A stretch of 64,000 nucleotides of DNA from Jannaschia sp. CCS1 (GTDB taxonomy: Bacteria > Pseudomonadota > Alphaproteobacteria > Rhodobacterales > Rhodobacteraceae). This document shows positions 16,865 to 25,406 of the stretch, piece by piece; position 1 is the first letter of the stretch; every line of letters starts with the position of its first letter. The stretch covers positions 682,001-746,000 of the forward strand of contig NC_007802.1 in the NCBI RefSeq assembly GCF_000013565.1, in the 5' to 3' direction. The notes beneath the pieces are model-generated. The model ran no database searches. It was not told the origin of the DNA and worked only from the letters and a program-made list of their open reading frames with translations. The translations under genes and the position numbers were made by a program.

Positions 16865-17755
16865 ATGAATATCCGATCACTTCGCATTTTCGTCTATGTG
16901 ATGGAGGAAGGCACCCTTGCACGGGCGGCTGATCGAATGCATCTCAGCCAATCGGCGGCCAGCCGTCAGCTGGCAATGCTGGAGCAGGAGTTCGATGTCA
17001 CTTTGTTCAGCCGGGACCAGAAGCGGCTGATCCCGACACCGCAGGCGGAGGGATTTTATCCCGAAGCCCTCAACCTGTTGGCGCAGATTGACGAAATACC
17101 AGAAATTTTCCGCCGGATGCGAAAGGACGTGCGCGCGCCGCTGCGGATCGTGTCGCAAACCCGGCTCGCGAACGGGTTGGTTCTGCCCGCGATTTGCGCA
17201 TTCGCAAGGGACCACCCGGATCAAACGGTCAATCTGGAGATCATGTTGCGGCGGGATCTGGGCCGCCGGATCATGCACCGGAAGTTCGATATTTGCGTAT
17301 CGGCCCTACCACTGCCCGTGGAGAAGTTTGAACCGACGCGACTTGGCGCGACGTCTTTGTGCATCGCCCTTCCGCGCGCGCATCCTTTGGCGACCCGATC
17401 CGTGATCGGGCCCAAAGACCTGCGCGGCGTTCCCTATATCGCGCTGGACGAGTCCACTGTGTTGCGCCGGTTGATAGACCGACATGTCACCGATCTTGAG
17501 CGCCCGACTTACGAAGTGTCAGTTGGTACGGCAGCCTATCGTCTGGTGTATCGCGGGCTCGGCTTCGCATTCGCCGATGCGGTTTCGCTGGACCCTGAGC
17601 TGACGGACGGAATTGCCCTGGTGCCATGGGAGCAGGACCTGAGCATCGAGTATGGCTATTTCACCGCCGAGCGCGGGGACACCAATCAGTCAGCCCACGC
17701 GTTCGGGCAGATTTTGCAACAGCAGTTTCAGATGAAGTCCCACCAAGCCGTGTAG
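16865..17755 (+). CDS. LysR-family regulator of the tct operon
   Basis: A 296-residue LysR-type regulator: MNIRSLRIFVYVMEEGTLARAADRMHLSQSAASRQLAMLEQEFDVTLFSR is the DNA-binding domain, and the effector domain follows from about residue 92. It is transcribed divergently from tctC with a 123-base AT-rich gap that must hold both promoters. Activation of tctCBA and the CoA transferase in response to the transported acid is the natural inference. Confidence 0.92.
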   Translation: MNIRSLRIFVYVMEEGTLARAADRMHLSQSAASRQLAMLEQEFDVTLFSRDQKRLIPTPQAEGFYPEALNLLAQIDEIPEIFRRMRKDVRAPLRIVSQTRLANGLVLPAICAFARDHPDQTVNLEIMLRRDLGRRIMHRKFDICVSALPLPVEKFEPTRLGATSLCIALPRAHPLATRSVIGPKDLRGVPYIALDESTVLRRLIDRHVTDLERPTYEVSVGTAAYRLVYRGLGFAFADAVSLDPELTDGIALVPWEQDLSIEYGYFTAERGDTNQSAHAFGQILQQQFQMKSHQAV

Positions 17756-17833
17756 GGTGAACGTTGACTGCGATCGCGAACCGCGTCGCACCCTGCCACA
17801 CATTGGTTTCGCGGCAGAGCGGCCCTCGCCGGT

Positions 17834-18736
17834 CTAGATCTGCGTCAAGCGCCCCACCCAATGCTCGGGGATCCCACGCTCACCGCCGCTGCCATGGACC
17901 GCGCCCATAATCGCCCCTATCAGAATGGCGCGACCGCAGGTATCTCCGGCGGCATAGATATTGCGGCGCACGGCCTCTGCGTAGCTTTGCGACACGGCGA
18001 TGTTGTGAACGGCCACGGGGATGGCGGATTTGAGGTAGCAGGCGAGGCCAAAGTGGGCGGCCACCTCGTTGGAGGAGCGATCCGTCGCCGATGCCGCAAA
18101 GTCGATGTCTTTTGCGACGGCCTCCGACGCCTGGGCGCGGCCCGCTGCGATGATCTCGGCAGACCCGGCTCCCCGACCTGCCGCGCGCATCATCGCGGCG
18201 GAGATGCGACCATATTCCCGGGCAATCTCGTTTTCATTGGTGACGGCAACGGCGCTGTCGACGGCGTCGAAGAATACGTCATCCCCGGCCTCAAGCAGGA
18301 CGGCGACCAAAGGCGGCAGCTTGGCAATGGCGGGCAGTTGGTCGTCGCCTGATCCCTTGGCGGTCGTCAGATCGTCCACCCCGATGGCGTTGTTGAGGCT
18401 GTCGCGTGTGGCGCGGTCGATATAGCCCACATAGGCGCCGCCGTATCCGAAATGGCTGTGGAAGGCCTCGGCGTAGGCCGCGTGATGATAGGCCCCGTCC
18501 AGAAGGGAGCGCTGCATGACCAGCACCTGTTCACCGTATTGCGACTGGTCCCCTGCGCGGCGGGTGGGGTGGGCGAAGTAGCCTTTGACGTTGTTGTAAT
18601 TGGCCGGATCGGGTTGGCGGAACTCGGGCTGGGACGGGGCGATCTGTGCGACATGGGGCTGGTCGTAGATCCAATGCAGGCCCATGGCGGCAGCGTCGGC
18701 AACAAGGGCTCCGGTGACGAGGGGGGGAAGGGGCAT
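17834..18736 (-). CDS. ADP-ribosylglycohydrolase-family protein with altered motifs
   Basis: A 300-residue all-helical protein of the ADP-ribosylglycohydrolase (ARH/DraG/crystallin J1) superfamily. The N-terminus PPLVTGALVADAAAMGLHWIYD corresponds to the family motif that normally reads GxxxGDxxG, but here VAD replaces GD. The C-terminal metal site, usually D-T-D, reads AGDTCGRAILIGAIMGAVHG. The two changes suggest altered metal binding or a different substrate. The ATG at 18736 is chosen because it gives this family start. It is a monocistronic gene facing the metallo-beta-lactamase-fold gene. Confidence 0.8.
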   Translation of the reverse strand: MPLPPLVTGALVADAAAMGLHWIYDQPHVAQIAPSQPEFRQPDPANYNNVKGYFAHPTRRAGDQSQYGEQVLVMQRSLLDGAYHHAAYAEAFHSHFGYGGAYVGYIDRATRDSLNNAIGVDDLTTAKGSGDDQLPAIAKLPPLVAVLLEAGDDVFFDAVDSAVAVTNENEIAREYGRISAAMMRAAGRGAGSAEIIAAGRAQASEAVAKDIDFAASATDRSSNEVAAHFGLACYLKSAIPVAVHNIAVSQSYAEAVRRNIYAAGDTCGRAILIGAIMGAVHGSGGERGIPEHWVGRLTQI

Positions 18737-18853
18737 TGCGGAACCTTTCAACGAACGCGTTTGATGAAACCTAGGACGCTCCGGGGCAGAACGCGACCAC
18801 TTGCCTGCGTGGCGATCCTCTGTAGCAATGATCCCAGGCAAAGGAGGACCCCC

Positions 18854-19705
18854 ATGCTGTGCAAAATCGGTGACGTAGACGTCTGGCGCATTCTGGAGAT
18901 CAATGGCGCCTTTCGGGAGGCGACAACGCTGTTTCCCACTGCGGGCGACGACGTGGCGGCGGTTTTGGCCGCCGAAGATCCCGGCGTCATCGATACGCCG
19001 ACGGGCCGGGTGATCCTGCCGGTGCAGGGGTTTCTGCTGAAAACGCCAGATCATGTGGTGCTGGTGGATGCCTGCGTCGGCAATCACAAGACCGGCAGTT
19101 TCCTGGACTGGCACATGCGCAGCGACGGGCGCTTCATGGCCGCGCTGACGGCGGCGGGCGTCACGCCCGATGATGTGGATTATGTCATGTGTACGCACCT
19201 TCACGTGGATCACGTGGGGTGGAACACGCAATTGCTGGACGGGCGCTGGGTGCCAACGTTCCCCCGCGCACGCTATCTTATGCCGGGTGCCGATCTGCGG
19301 ATGCACGAATCACTGCCCGAGCCGCATCCGAGCTATACCGAAAGCATCCAGCCGGTGATCGCCGCCGGTCTGGGCGAGGAGGTCACAGCCGATCATAAGT
19401 TGGGCGATCTGATTGATCTGATCCCGACGCCGGGCCATACGCCGGGCCACGTCTCGGTTCGCATCCGGTCGCAGGGCCGGGAGGCGGTCATCACCGGGGA
19501 CGCGCTCCATGTGGTGCCGCAATGCAAGCACCCGGAATGGCATTTCGTCTATGATGCGGACCCGGAACAGGCCGTCACGTCCCGCCGGGCGCTGTTGGAA
19601 ACCGTGTCCGAGAGCGGCGCCCGCGTGTTGGGGACGCATTTCCAGCTGCCATCCATTGGCCGGATCAAGGCCAAGGACGATGCGTTTGAATGGGTGCCGG
19701 ACTAG
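18854..19705 (+). CDS. Metallo-beta-lactamase-fold hydrolase
   Basis: A 283-residue MBL-fold protein. The zinc motif THLHVDHVGW is at residues 114-123, GHTPGHVSV follows at about 194-202 and the bridging aspartate is in ITGDALH (about 216). The spacing and the stretch MPGADLRMHESLPEPH fit the AHL-lactonase/quorum-quenching-like branch that also covers general hydrolases; the substrate is not determined. An ideal AAGGAGG precedes the ATG at 18854. The last codons overlap the convergent AraC gene by four bases. Confidence 0.88.
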   Translation: MLCKIGDVDVWRILEINGAFREATTLFPTAGDDVAAVLAAEDPGVIDTPTGRVILPVQGFLLKTPDHVVLVDACVGNHKTGSFLDWHMRSDGRFMAALTAAGVTPDDVDYVMCTHLHVDHVGWNTQLLDGRWVPTFPRARYLMPGADLRMHESLPEPHPSYTESIQPVIAAGLGEEVTADHKLGDLIDLIPTPGHTPGHVSVRIRSQGREAVITGDALHVVPQCKHPEWHFVYDADPEQAVTSRRALLETVSESGARVLGTHFQLPSIGRIKAKDDAFEWVPD

Positions 19706-20700
19706 GGTCGCTTGGCTTTCCGATAGGCCGTGGGGGACATGGCGAAGACGCGCTCAAACTCCCGGTAGAAGTTGGACCGGGTCAGGAACCCCGATTGCTC
19801 GGTCACCTGGGTCACGGTCAGATCCGTCGTCTCCAGCAAATGCGCGGCGTGCGACAGGCGAAAGCCGTTCACATATTGCGAGACGTTCATGTTCTGGGTC
19901 CGGTTGATCACCTCTGACAGGGCACGGGCGGGCACGTGCAACCGCTTTGCCAGACGATCCAGCGTCAGATCGGTATCGAGGAACAGTCGCTGGTCTTCCA
20001 GCAAAGTCCGGGCCTTTTGTTCCAGCGTGTCGGTCCGCGGCGCCACAGGTTGCGGCACGGGGGGCGGCGCGCGGGAGGATACGGCGACAATGGCGGCAAT
20101 CAGGCTGAGCGCCGAGAGGAGAGAGCCGTAGCCGATCAATGCCTCAGCCTCCTCCGGGCGTCCGATTGCGAAGCTAACGGCAATGGCGGTGTCGAAGGCC
20201 ATCATCACGGCGAGCATAGCGGCGGCCACTAGCATCCAGGTCCGCAAACCGCGCGTCAGATGCAGCGGCGCAAGCGACAGCGCATCGGACCCTCGCCGCC
20301 AGAGCCGGACGAGGAGGATCGCGTAGCAGAGGTAGCTGACGACGATCACCGCATCATAGGCCCCCTGCGCCCCGGGGATCAGTTGCGGCACCGCCCCGGC
20401 GAAGACAGCGATGCCGAGGTGGATCATCAGGGGACGCGCCATGGCGGTGCCCGTGAGGCTGAGAAAGCCCAGGTAGATCAACGGTCCCACGACAATCGGG
20501 ATCAGGCGTTGCCCGACCAGAAGCGCCTCCATCCCATAGCCGCATCGCAACCCGGTCAGAACGGTGCTCAACCCGATCAACGCAAAGACCCCGGTGAACA
20601 GCGCGCGCGCCAGGGGCTGCCCGATGTCCAAACGCCAGACAAGGCCGCAGGCGATGGTTGCCAGCACGAGCGACAGAAGCGGGAGGGGCAGGGCCATCAT
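19702..20700 (-). CDS. Membrane-anchored AraC-family regulator
   Basis: A 332-residue protein. The first 210 residues contain about seven membrane helices (for example LLSLVLATIACGLVW, AVIVVSYLCYAILLV, WMLVAAAMLAVMMAF). The C-terminal 100 residues are an AraC-type double helix-turn-helix (LTLDRLAKRLHVPARALSEVINRTQNMNVSQYVNGFRLSHAAHLL, then VTQVTEQSGFLTRSNFYREFERVFAMSPTAYR). Sensing through a membrane domain is inferred. It is transcribed away from an exported alpha/beta hydrolase across a 164-base gap and may control it. Confidence 0.88.
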   Translation of the reverse strand: MMALPLPLLSLVLATIACGLVWRLDIGQPLARALFTGVFALIGLSTVLTGLRCGYGMEALLVGQRLIPIVVGPLIYLGFLSLTGTAMARPLMIHLGIAVFAGAVPQLIPGAQGAYDAVIVVSYLCYAILLVRLWRRGSDALSLAPLHLTRGLRTWMLVAAAMLAVMMAFDTAIAVSFAIGRPEEAEALIGYGSLLSALSLIAAIVAVSSRAPPPVPQPVAPRTDTLEQKARTLLEDQRLFLDTDLTLDRLAKRLHVPARALSEVINRTQNMNVSQYVNGFRLSHAAHLLETTDLTVTQVTEQSGFLTRSNFYREFERVFAMSPTAYRKAKRP

Positions 20701-20864
20701 GTTACCTCAGCCCTCCTTCCACGGCTGTCCCGGATCACGCGTCATCTGTCCTCGATCCTGTTCAGCCTGTCCTGCAACGCGATCCAGGACGCTCAACCTA
20801 TTGGTTCGCATTCATTTTTGCCTGACATCAGGGTCATCACCCATATTCAGATGGAGACTATCCA

Positions 20865-21893
20865 ATGCCCCACGTTTCGCCAATCATCGCCGGCGCTTTG
20901 CTGGCCTCTGTGACCTTTGCATCAGCCGTTCTTGCCGACGGTCCCACGCAAACCGGCATGACCCAACTGCGCATCGCAGATGCCTCCCGGCCCCTGGAGG
21001 GGTTCCTGTGGTATCCGACCCAGGATACATCGAACCCCGTTCGCGCCCATGGCAACGCGGTGTGGGAGGCCATTCGCGTGGTCCCAGACGCCGCCCCGGC
21101 AGACGGCGCGCGCCCGCTGGTTGTCCTGTCCCATGGCATGTACGGCAACGCCCGTAATCAGGCGTGGTTGGCGGCAGAGCTGACGGCGCAGGGCTATATC
21201 GTGGCCGCCGTCGACCATCCCGGCACCTCCACCTTCAGCCGCGATCCCGATGACGCGCGGGAGTTGTGGGAGCGTCCCCATGACATCAGCCGGACCATCG
21301 ACCACGTGCTGGCGATGGAGGATTTGCAGATTGATGAAGATCGGATCTACATGGCCGGGCATTCATTGGGCGGATGGACCGCCATGATGCTGGCGGGGGG
21401 CCGATACGACACCGCCCGCGCCGATGGCTACTGCGAGGCCAATCCCGACGACTTGGTTTGTGGTATCTTCCAGATGTGGCAGGTGGGGATGGCCGAGGCG
21501 GACCGGCACATCATCACCCGGGATTGGTCGGATCCCCGATTATCCGCCGTGGCCGTGTTCGATCTGGGCGGAACGCAGACCTTCTCGGATCAAAGCCTCG
21601 CGAGCATCAACACACCGCTGATCGTCTTCGGCGCACCGATTGCGAATTCCGGAATAGATCTGGAGGTGGAGAGCCGCGCGTTGATCGCGGCCTTGCCCGA
21701 CGGCACGCCGTATATCGAGCCTGCCGACCTCGCGCATTTCGATTTCCTGGGCCGCTGCACGGAGCAGGCCCACGCCATCCTGATGGAGGAGAATCCTAGC
21801 GATGTCATGGTGTGCGAGAACGGAGGCGCAGACCGTGCGGCCGACCATGCGATGATCGCCGCTGAGGTGATTGCTTTTTTTGAGGCGAACTGA
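20865..21893 (+). CDS. Exported alpha/beta hydrolase (dienelactone/acetylhydrolase type)
   Basis: A 342-residue hydrolase with a signal peptide (cleavage after about residue 24, FASAVLADG). It has the oxyanion region PLVVLSHGMYGN (85-96) and the nucleophile elbow GHSLGGW with serine at about 167. The acid and histidine are probably in the C-terminal part (ADLAHFDFLGRC). It resembles the platelet-activating-factor acetylhydrolase-like and dienelactone hydrolase groups that act on small esters in the periplasm. Cysteines in ADGYCEANPDDLVCG could form a disulphide. An intrinsic terminator follows. Confidence 0.85.
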   Translation: MPHVSPIIAGALLASVTFASAVLADGPTQTGMTQLRIADASRPLEGFLWYPTQDTSNPVRAHGNAVWEAIRVVPDAAPADGARPLVVLSHGMYGNARNQAWLAAELTAQGYIVAAVDHPGTSTFSRDPDDARELWERPHDISRTIDHVLAMEDLQIDEDRIYMAGHSLGGWTAMMLAGGRYDTARADGYCEANPDDLVCGIFQMWQVGMAEADRHIITRDWSDPRLSAVAVFDLGGTQTFSDQSLASINTPLIVFGAPIANSGIDLEVESRALIAALPDGTPYIEPADLAHFDFLGRCTEQAHAILMEENPSDVMVCENGGADRAADHAMIAAEVIAFFEAN

Positions 21894-21920
21894 GGCCCGT
21901 CCGACGTTTGACCGATCAAG

Positions 21921-21955
21921 ACCCGCCATGCGTTCAGCGTGCGGCGGGTCTTTTG
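21921..21955 (+). terminator. Intrinsic terminator after the exported hydrolase
   Basis: An eight-base-pair stem GACCCGCC / GGCGGGTC (21921-21928 and 21944-21951) is followed by TTTTG. It lies 28 bases after the hydrolase stop. Confidence 0.82.
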
Positions 21956-22529
21956 TCTCGGGCGCGCGGGCCATTAATCGCTGGCCTGTCTGCATGGGGA
22001 TGCCGATTTTATGGTCTTAAATGCCGATATACTGGATCGTGTCTGGCTCCGGGTCCAATCGCTGAAGAGGCAAACTTTCCGTCCTGCCCCTCGCCACCCT
22101 GACGGGCCGTGAAGGCAAGGACCATCCCGTGGACGACATCGTCACGGAACCCATGGGGGCCTCGGGTCGGGTCGGTCTTCGCGGTGTCCTCCGCGCTGAC
22201 CTTCACCCATCAGGGCCGCGCTCGCGCAGGCTGGTCACGATCTTGCATATGTTCAGTCTCGCTATGTGGGGCCAATGACAGCTCTGGTTCGATCAGAGCG
22301 GATCAATCCAAATTCAACCACAAATGCAGTGCTGAATGGATGCACCCCTATCGGTCCGACCCGGTCTTGGACGTCCTCAGGAGCTGCTACGGTCATCTGA
22401 GACGATTTCAAAACAGATGACCAAAGCTAACCTACTGCCTATGTCCATATCAAATTCATCACACTTACGGCCCTCGGAAGGGCATGTTACTTTTGCGGCA
22501 TCAGACGCATTTTCTGGTAATTGGGTAAC
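21956..22529. other. 574-base region without a recognisable gene
   Basis: No open frame here has a convincing start, ribosome site or family match. On the minus strand a stop-free stretch near 22270-22400 reads like protein (GPIGVHPFSTAFVVEFGLIR) but has no start, so decayed coding DNA is possible. Base composition is more mixed than in the neighbours. I see no tRNA, repeat or mobile element. Confidence 0.4.
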
Positions 22530-23255
22530 ATGGCTGGTCGACATTGGTCGAAACGGGTTCACGGGGACCCGCAGCCTCACAACGTTCCGCTCAAGGGATC
22601 ACTGGTACTCTTCGATGTTGACGGCACGCTTCTGGATGCCGGCGATCTCATTGCGCGAACTATGGTTGAGGCATTTCTGGCAGCGGGTGAAACACCGCCC
22701 GCCGCGGACTTCGTGCAGCGTATCATCGGCCTGTCCCTCCCCGAAATGGTTTATAATCTGGGCGCACATCTGTCCGAGGATCGACGTCAGAAAATCCTTG
22801 CCGGCTACAGATTGCGCTACTTCGACCTGGTCGAGCAGGAGGAAACGCCGGACGTCTTTCCCGGCGCAGCGCAAGCGCTGAACCGGCTTCGTGCGGCCGG
22901 TATGGTGCTTGGGATCACAACCGGCAAGGCGCGGCGCAGCACGGAATTCATGTTGCGGATCAACAATTGGGACCGGTATTTTCACACCGTTCAATGCGCG
23001 GATGGAAACCCGTCGAAACCCGACCCCAAGATGATCCGACGCGCCATGGCCGAAACGGGCCGCACGCCATCTGAGACGATCCTGGTGGGCGACTCGCGCT
23101 ATGACATGCGCATGGCGAAGGCCGCAGGTGTCCGTGCTGTCGGCGTGGCGTGGGGGTACAATCAACCGGTCGAATTGCTGACCGAAGGGGCCATGTTCAT
23201 CGCCCGGGATTTTGAACATCTGACCGAGGCGCTGGTGCCCATGGCGGCGGTCTGA
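22530..23255 (+). CDS. HAD-IA hydrolase (phosphoglycolate phosphatase-like)
   Basis: A 241-residue HAD-superfamily phosphatase. Motif I is FDVDGTLLDAG (residues 28-38), motif II threonine is in ITTGK, motif III lysine is in SKPDPKMI, and motif IV is GDSRYDM. The cap between motifs I and II is helical, as in the phosphoglycolate phosphatase/pyrophosphatase group. About 20 residues precede the usual start; the ATG at 22530 is used, and the weak start may be wrong. Substrate unknown. Confidence 0.85.
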   Translation: MAGRHWSKRVHGDPQPHNVPLKGSLVLFDVDGTLLDAGDLIARTMVEAFLAAGETPPAADFVQRIIGLSLPEMVYNLGAHLSEDRRQKILAGYRLRYFDLVEQEETPDVFPGAAQALNRLRAAGMVLGITTGKARRSTEFMLRINNWDRYFHTVQCADGNPSKPDPKMIRRAMAETGRTPSETILVGDSRYDMRMAKAAGVRAVGVAWGYNQPVELLTEGAMFIARDFEHLTEALVPMAAV

Positions 23256-23360
23256 TCGTCCACAACGGCGCGTTCCGGCGGTATCGGCCCCCCTTCACGA
23301 TCAGAGCGCAGGAATGTCGCACCCTGTCGCATTGCCTTCGCGGCGCTGCGCTTTATATCA

Positions 23361-23380
23361 ATTTCAGAAATTACTGAAAT
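23361..23380. promoter_or_regulatory. Palindromic operator before the GbsR-type gene
   Basis: ATTTCAGAAATTACTGAAAT is a 20-base dyad with seven-base perfect arms (ATTTCAG/CTGAAAT). It lies 28 bases before the GbsR-type start, where it could overlap the promoter. MarR/GbsR proteins bind dyads of this size, so it is the likely operator for this gene and, by read-through, for cydAB. Confidence 0.7.
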
Positions 23381-23407
23381 ATCAGACACGCGCAAATGAG
23401 ACGACCA

Positions 23408-23959
23408 ATGAACCTGACAACCTTGCAGCAGGAATTCGTCCTGCACTTCGGAGAAATGGGCAGCCGGTGGGGGATAAACCGCACCGTGGGGCAGATCTAT
23501 GCGCTGCTGTTTTTGTCCTCTACGCCGCTCAACGCTGAGCAGATCACGGAAGGTCTGGGTGTGAGCCGATCCAACACATCGATGGGATTGAAGGAACTTC
23601 AGGCTTGGAATCTCGTGCGCCTGCGCCATGTCCCGAACGACAGACGGGATTATTTCACCACGCCGGAGGATCTATGGGAGATCACGCGCATTCTGATCGC
23701 AGAACGCAAGAAGCGCGAAATTGACCCGACCTTAACGAAACTACGCGAGTTGGAGATGGCTGGCCCCGCAGGTGACGACTACGCCGAGGCCCGCATCGCC
23801 GAGTTGCGGGAAATGATTGAGCTGATGACCGGCTTCTATGACGACATGGAAAAGCTGGAGACAGAACGGCTCGTGAAGATGATGACATTGGGCAGCAAGA
23901 TCGCCGGTTTGGTCGACAAGGCCAGCGGTGCTTTCGCCCTGACGAAGCGGAAAGGATAG
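23408..23959 (+). CDS. GbsR/MarR-family transcriptional regulator
   Basis: A 183-residue regulator. The winged helix (GQIYALLFLSSTPLNAEQITEGLGVSRSNTSMGLKELQAWNLVRLRHVPNDRRDYF) fits the GbsR branch of MarR, and a long helical C-terminus follows. The ATG at 23408 gives MNLTTLQQEFVLHFGEMGSRWGI, the standard family start. Its stop is four bases from cydA, so it is the first gene of a gbsR-cydA-cydB operon and probably senses a signal linked to respiration. A 20-base palindrome lies in front of it. Confidence 0.88.
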   Translation: MNLTTLQQEFVLHFGEMGSRWGINRTVGQIYALLFLSSTPLNAEQITEGLGVSRSNTSMGLKELQAWNLVRLRHVPNDRRDYFTTPEDLWEITRILIAERKKREIDPTLTKLRELEMAGPAGDDYAEARIAELREMIELMTGFYDDMEKLETERLVKMMTLGSKIAGLVDKASGAFALTKRKG

Positions 23960-23963
23960 ACCG

Positions 23964-25400
23964 ATGGAAGGTCTCGACACCCTCATTCTCAGCCGCATTC
24001 AGTTTGCGGCCAATATCTCGTTCCACATCCTGTTCCCGACGATCACGATCGCTTTGGGCTGGGTGTTGTTCTTCTTCCGGGTGCGGTTCGCGCAGACCCA
24101 GGACGACAAATGGATGAACATGTACCGCTTCTGGGTGAAAATCTTCGCCCTCAGCTTCGCCATGGGCGTTGTGTCAGGGATCACCATGTCGTTCCAGTTC
24201 GGCACCAACTGGCCGGGCTTCATGGAAACCGTCGGCAATATCGCGGGCCCGCTGCTGGCCTATGAGGTACTGACGGCGTTCTTCCTGGAGGCCGTGTTCA
24301 TCGGCATCATGCTGTTCGGGTTCTCCCGCGTGCCGGGGTGGCTGCATATGCTGGCCACGGGTCTTGTGGCGTTTGGAACGACCGTATCGGCGTTCTGGAT
24401 CATCGTGCTCAACAGCTGGATGCATACACCACAAGGCTTCGAGATGATTGACGGTGTGGCTTTCGCGACCGACTGGTGGGCGATCATCTTCAACCCCTCC
24501 ATGCCATACCGGTTCGCGCATATGTGGATCGCGTCTGGTCTGACCGTGGCGTTCCTGATCGCCGGTGTTTCGGCCTTCCGCTGGCTTCTGGGCGACCGCT
24601 CGCGCGATGTGCGCACGGCATTGAAGGTGGGCGTGTCCATCGGCGCGCTGCTGATCCCTGTGCAGATTTTCCTGGGGGATCTTCATGGCCTCAACACCAA
24701 AGAATATCAGCCCGCAAAAGTCGCTGCCATGGAGGGCCTGTGGGAGACCGGGACCAACGTGCCGCTGATCCTGTTTGCAATCCCCGATGAAGCCGCGCGC
24801 GAAAACCATGCCGAGATCGGGATACCGGGCCTCGCGTCGCTGATCCTCACCCATTCGTGGGATGGGGAGTTGCAAGGCCTCAACGACTTCGTGGCGGAGG
24901 ACGGGACCGTTCTTCACCCACCCGTCGCCCCCATTTTCTATAGTTTCCGCGTGATGGTGGGCACGGGCATGGCGATGCTGGCCCTGTCGTGGTTTGGCGT
25001 CTTTATGATGTGGAAGCGCCGCCGCATGCACCCAAACCCCGGGGCGTGCCATTGGTTGGCCGTCGAAGGCTTGCCGAAGATCTACCTCTGGGCGCTGGTG
25101 CCGATGGCGTTCAGCGGCTGGGTCGCCACACTGGCCGGGTGGTACACGACAGAGATCGGGCGGCAGCCATGGCTCGTTCAGGGCGTCATGACGACGGAAA
25201 TGGCCGTGGCCGACGTGCCGGCGCCGATGGTGGCGGGAACGCTGGTGGGCTACCTCGTGGTCTACGGGTTGCTGCTGTTCGCCTATATCAGCGTCATCGT
25301 CTACCTCGCGCGGAAGGCCGCACGGGGCGAGGACGGGCGCGCGATCAACATGGCCCATTCGGGCAAGGCGCAGGTCGAAGCCCTGCAACCGGCGGAGTAA
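23964..25400 (+). CDS. cydA: Cytochrome bd-type quinol oxidase subunit I
   Basis: A 478-residue membrane subunit with nine or so helices. The haem ligands are visible: His21 (NISFHILFP), His186 (YRFAHMWIA) and Met331 (SFRVMVG). The quinol-binding stretch GLNTKEYQPAKVAAMEG is at 242-258. The Q-loop is short, which marks the CIO-type (cyanide-insensitive) rather than the E. coli long-loop form. The complex reduces oxygen with quinol without pumping protons. It is the second gene of the regulator-cydA-cydB operon. Confidence 0.96.
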   Translation: MEGLDTLILSRIQFAANISFHILFPTITIALGWVLFFFRVRFAQTQDDKWMNMYRFWVKIFALSFAMGVVSGITMSFQFGTNWPGFMETVGNIAGPLLAYEVLTAFFLEAVFIGIMLFGFSRVPGWLHMLATGLVAFGTTVSAFWIIVLNSWMHTPQGFEMIDGVAFATDWWAIIFNPSMPYRFAHMWIASGLTVAFLIAGVSAFRWLLGDRSRDVRTALKVGVSIGALLIPVQIFLGDLHGLNTKEYQPAKVAAMEGLWETGTNVPLILFAIPDEAARENHAEIGIPGLASLILTHSWDGELQGLNDFVAEDGTVLHPPVAPIFYSFRVMVGTGMAMLALSWFGVFMMWKRRRMHPNPGACHWLAVEGLPKIYLWALVPMAFSGWVATLAGWYTTEIGRQPWLVQGVMTTEMAVADVPAPMVAGTLVGYLVVYGLLLFAYISVIVYLARKAARGEDGRAINMAHSGKAQVEALQPAE

Positions 25401-25406
25401 CCCCTG

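Noticed and set aside
22109-22420. A 103-codon open frame in the gap before the HAD gene
   Set aside because: There is no ribosome site, no family resemblance and arginine/serine-rich composition typical of chance frames in GC-rich DNA.
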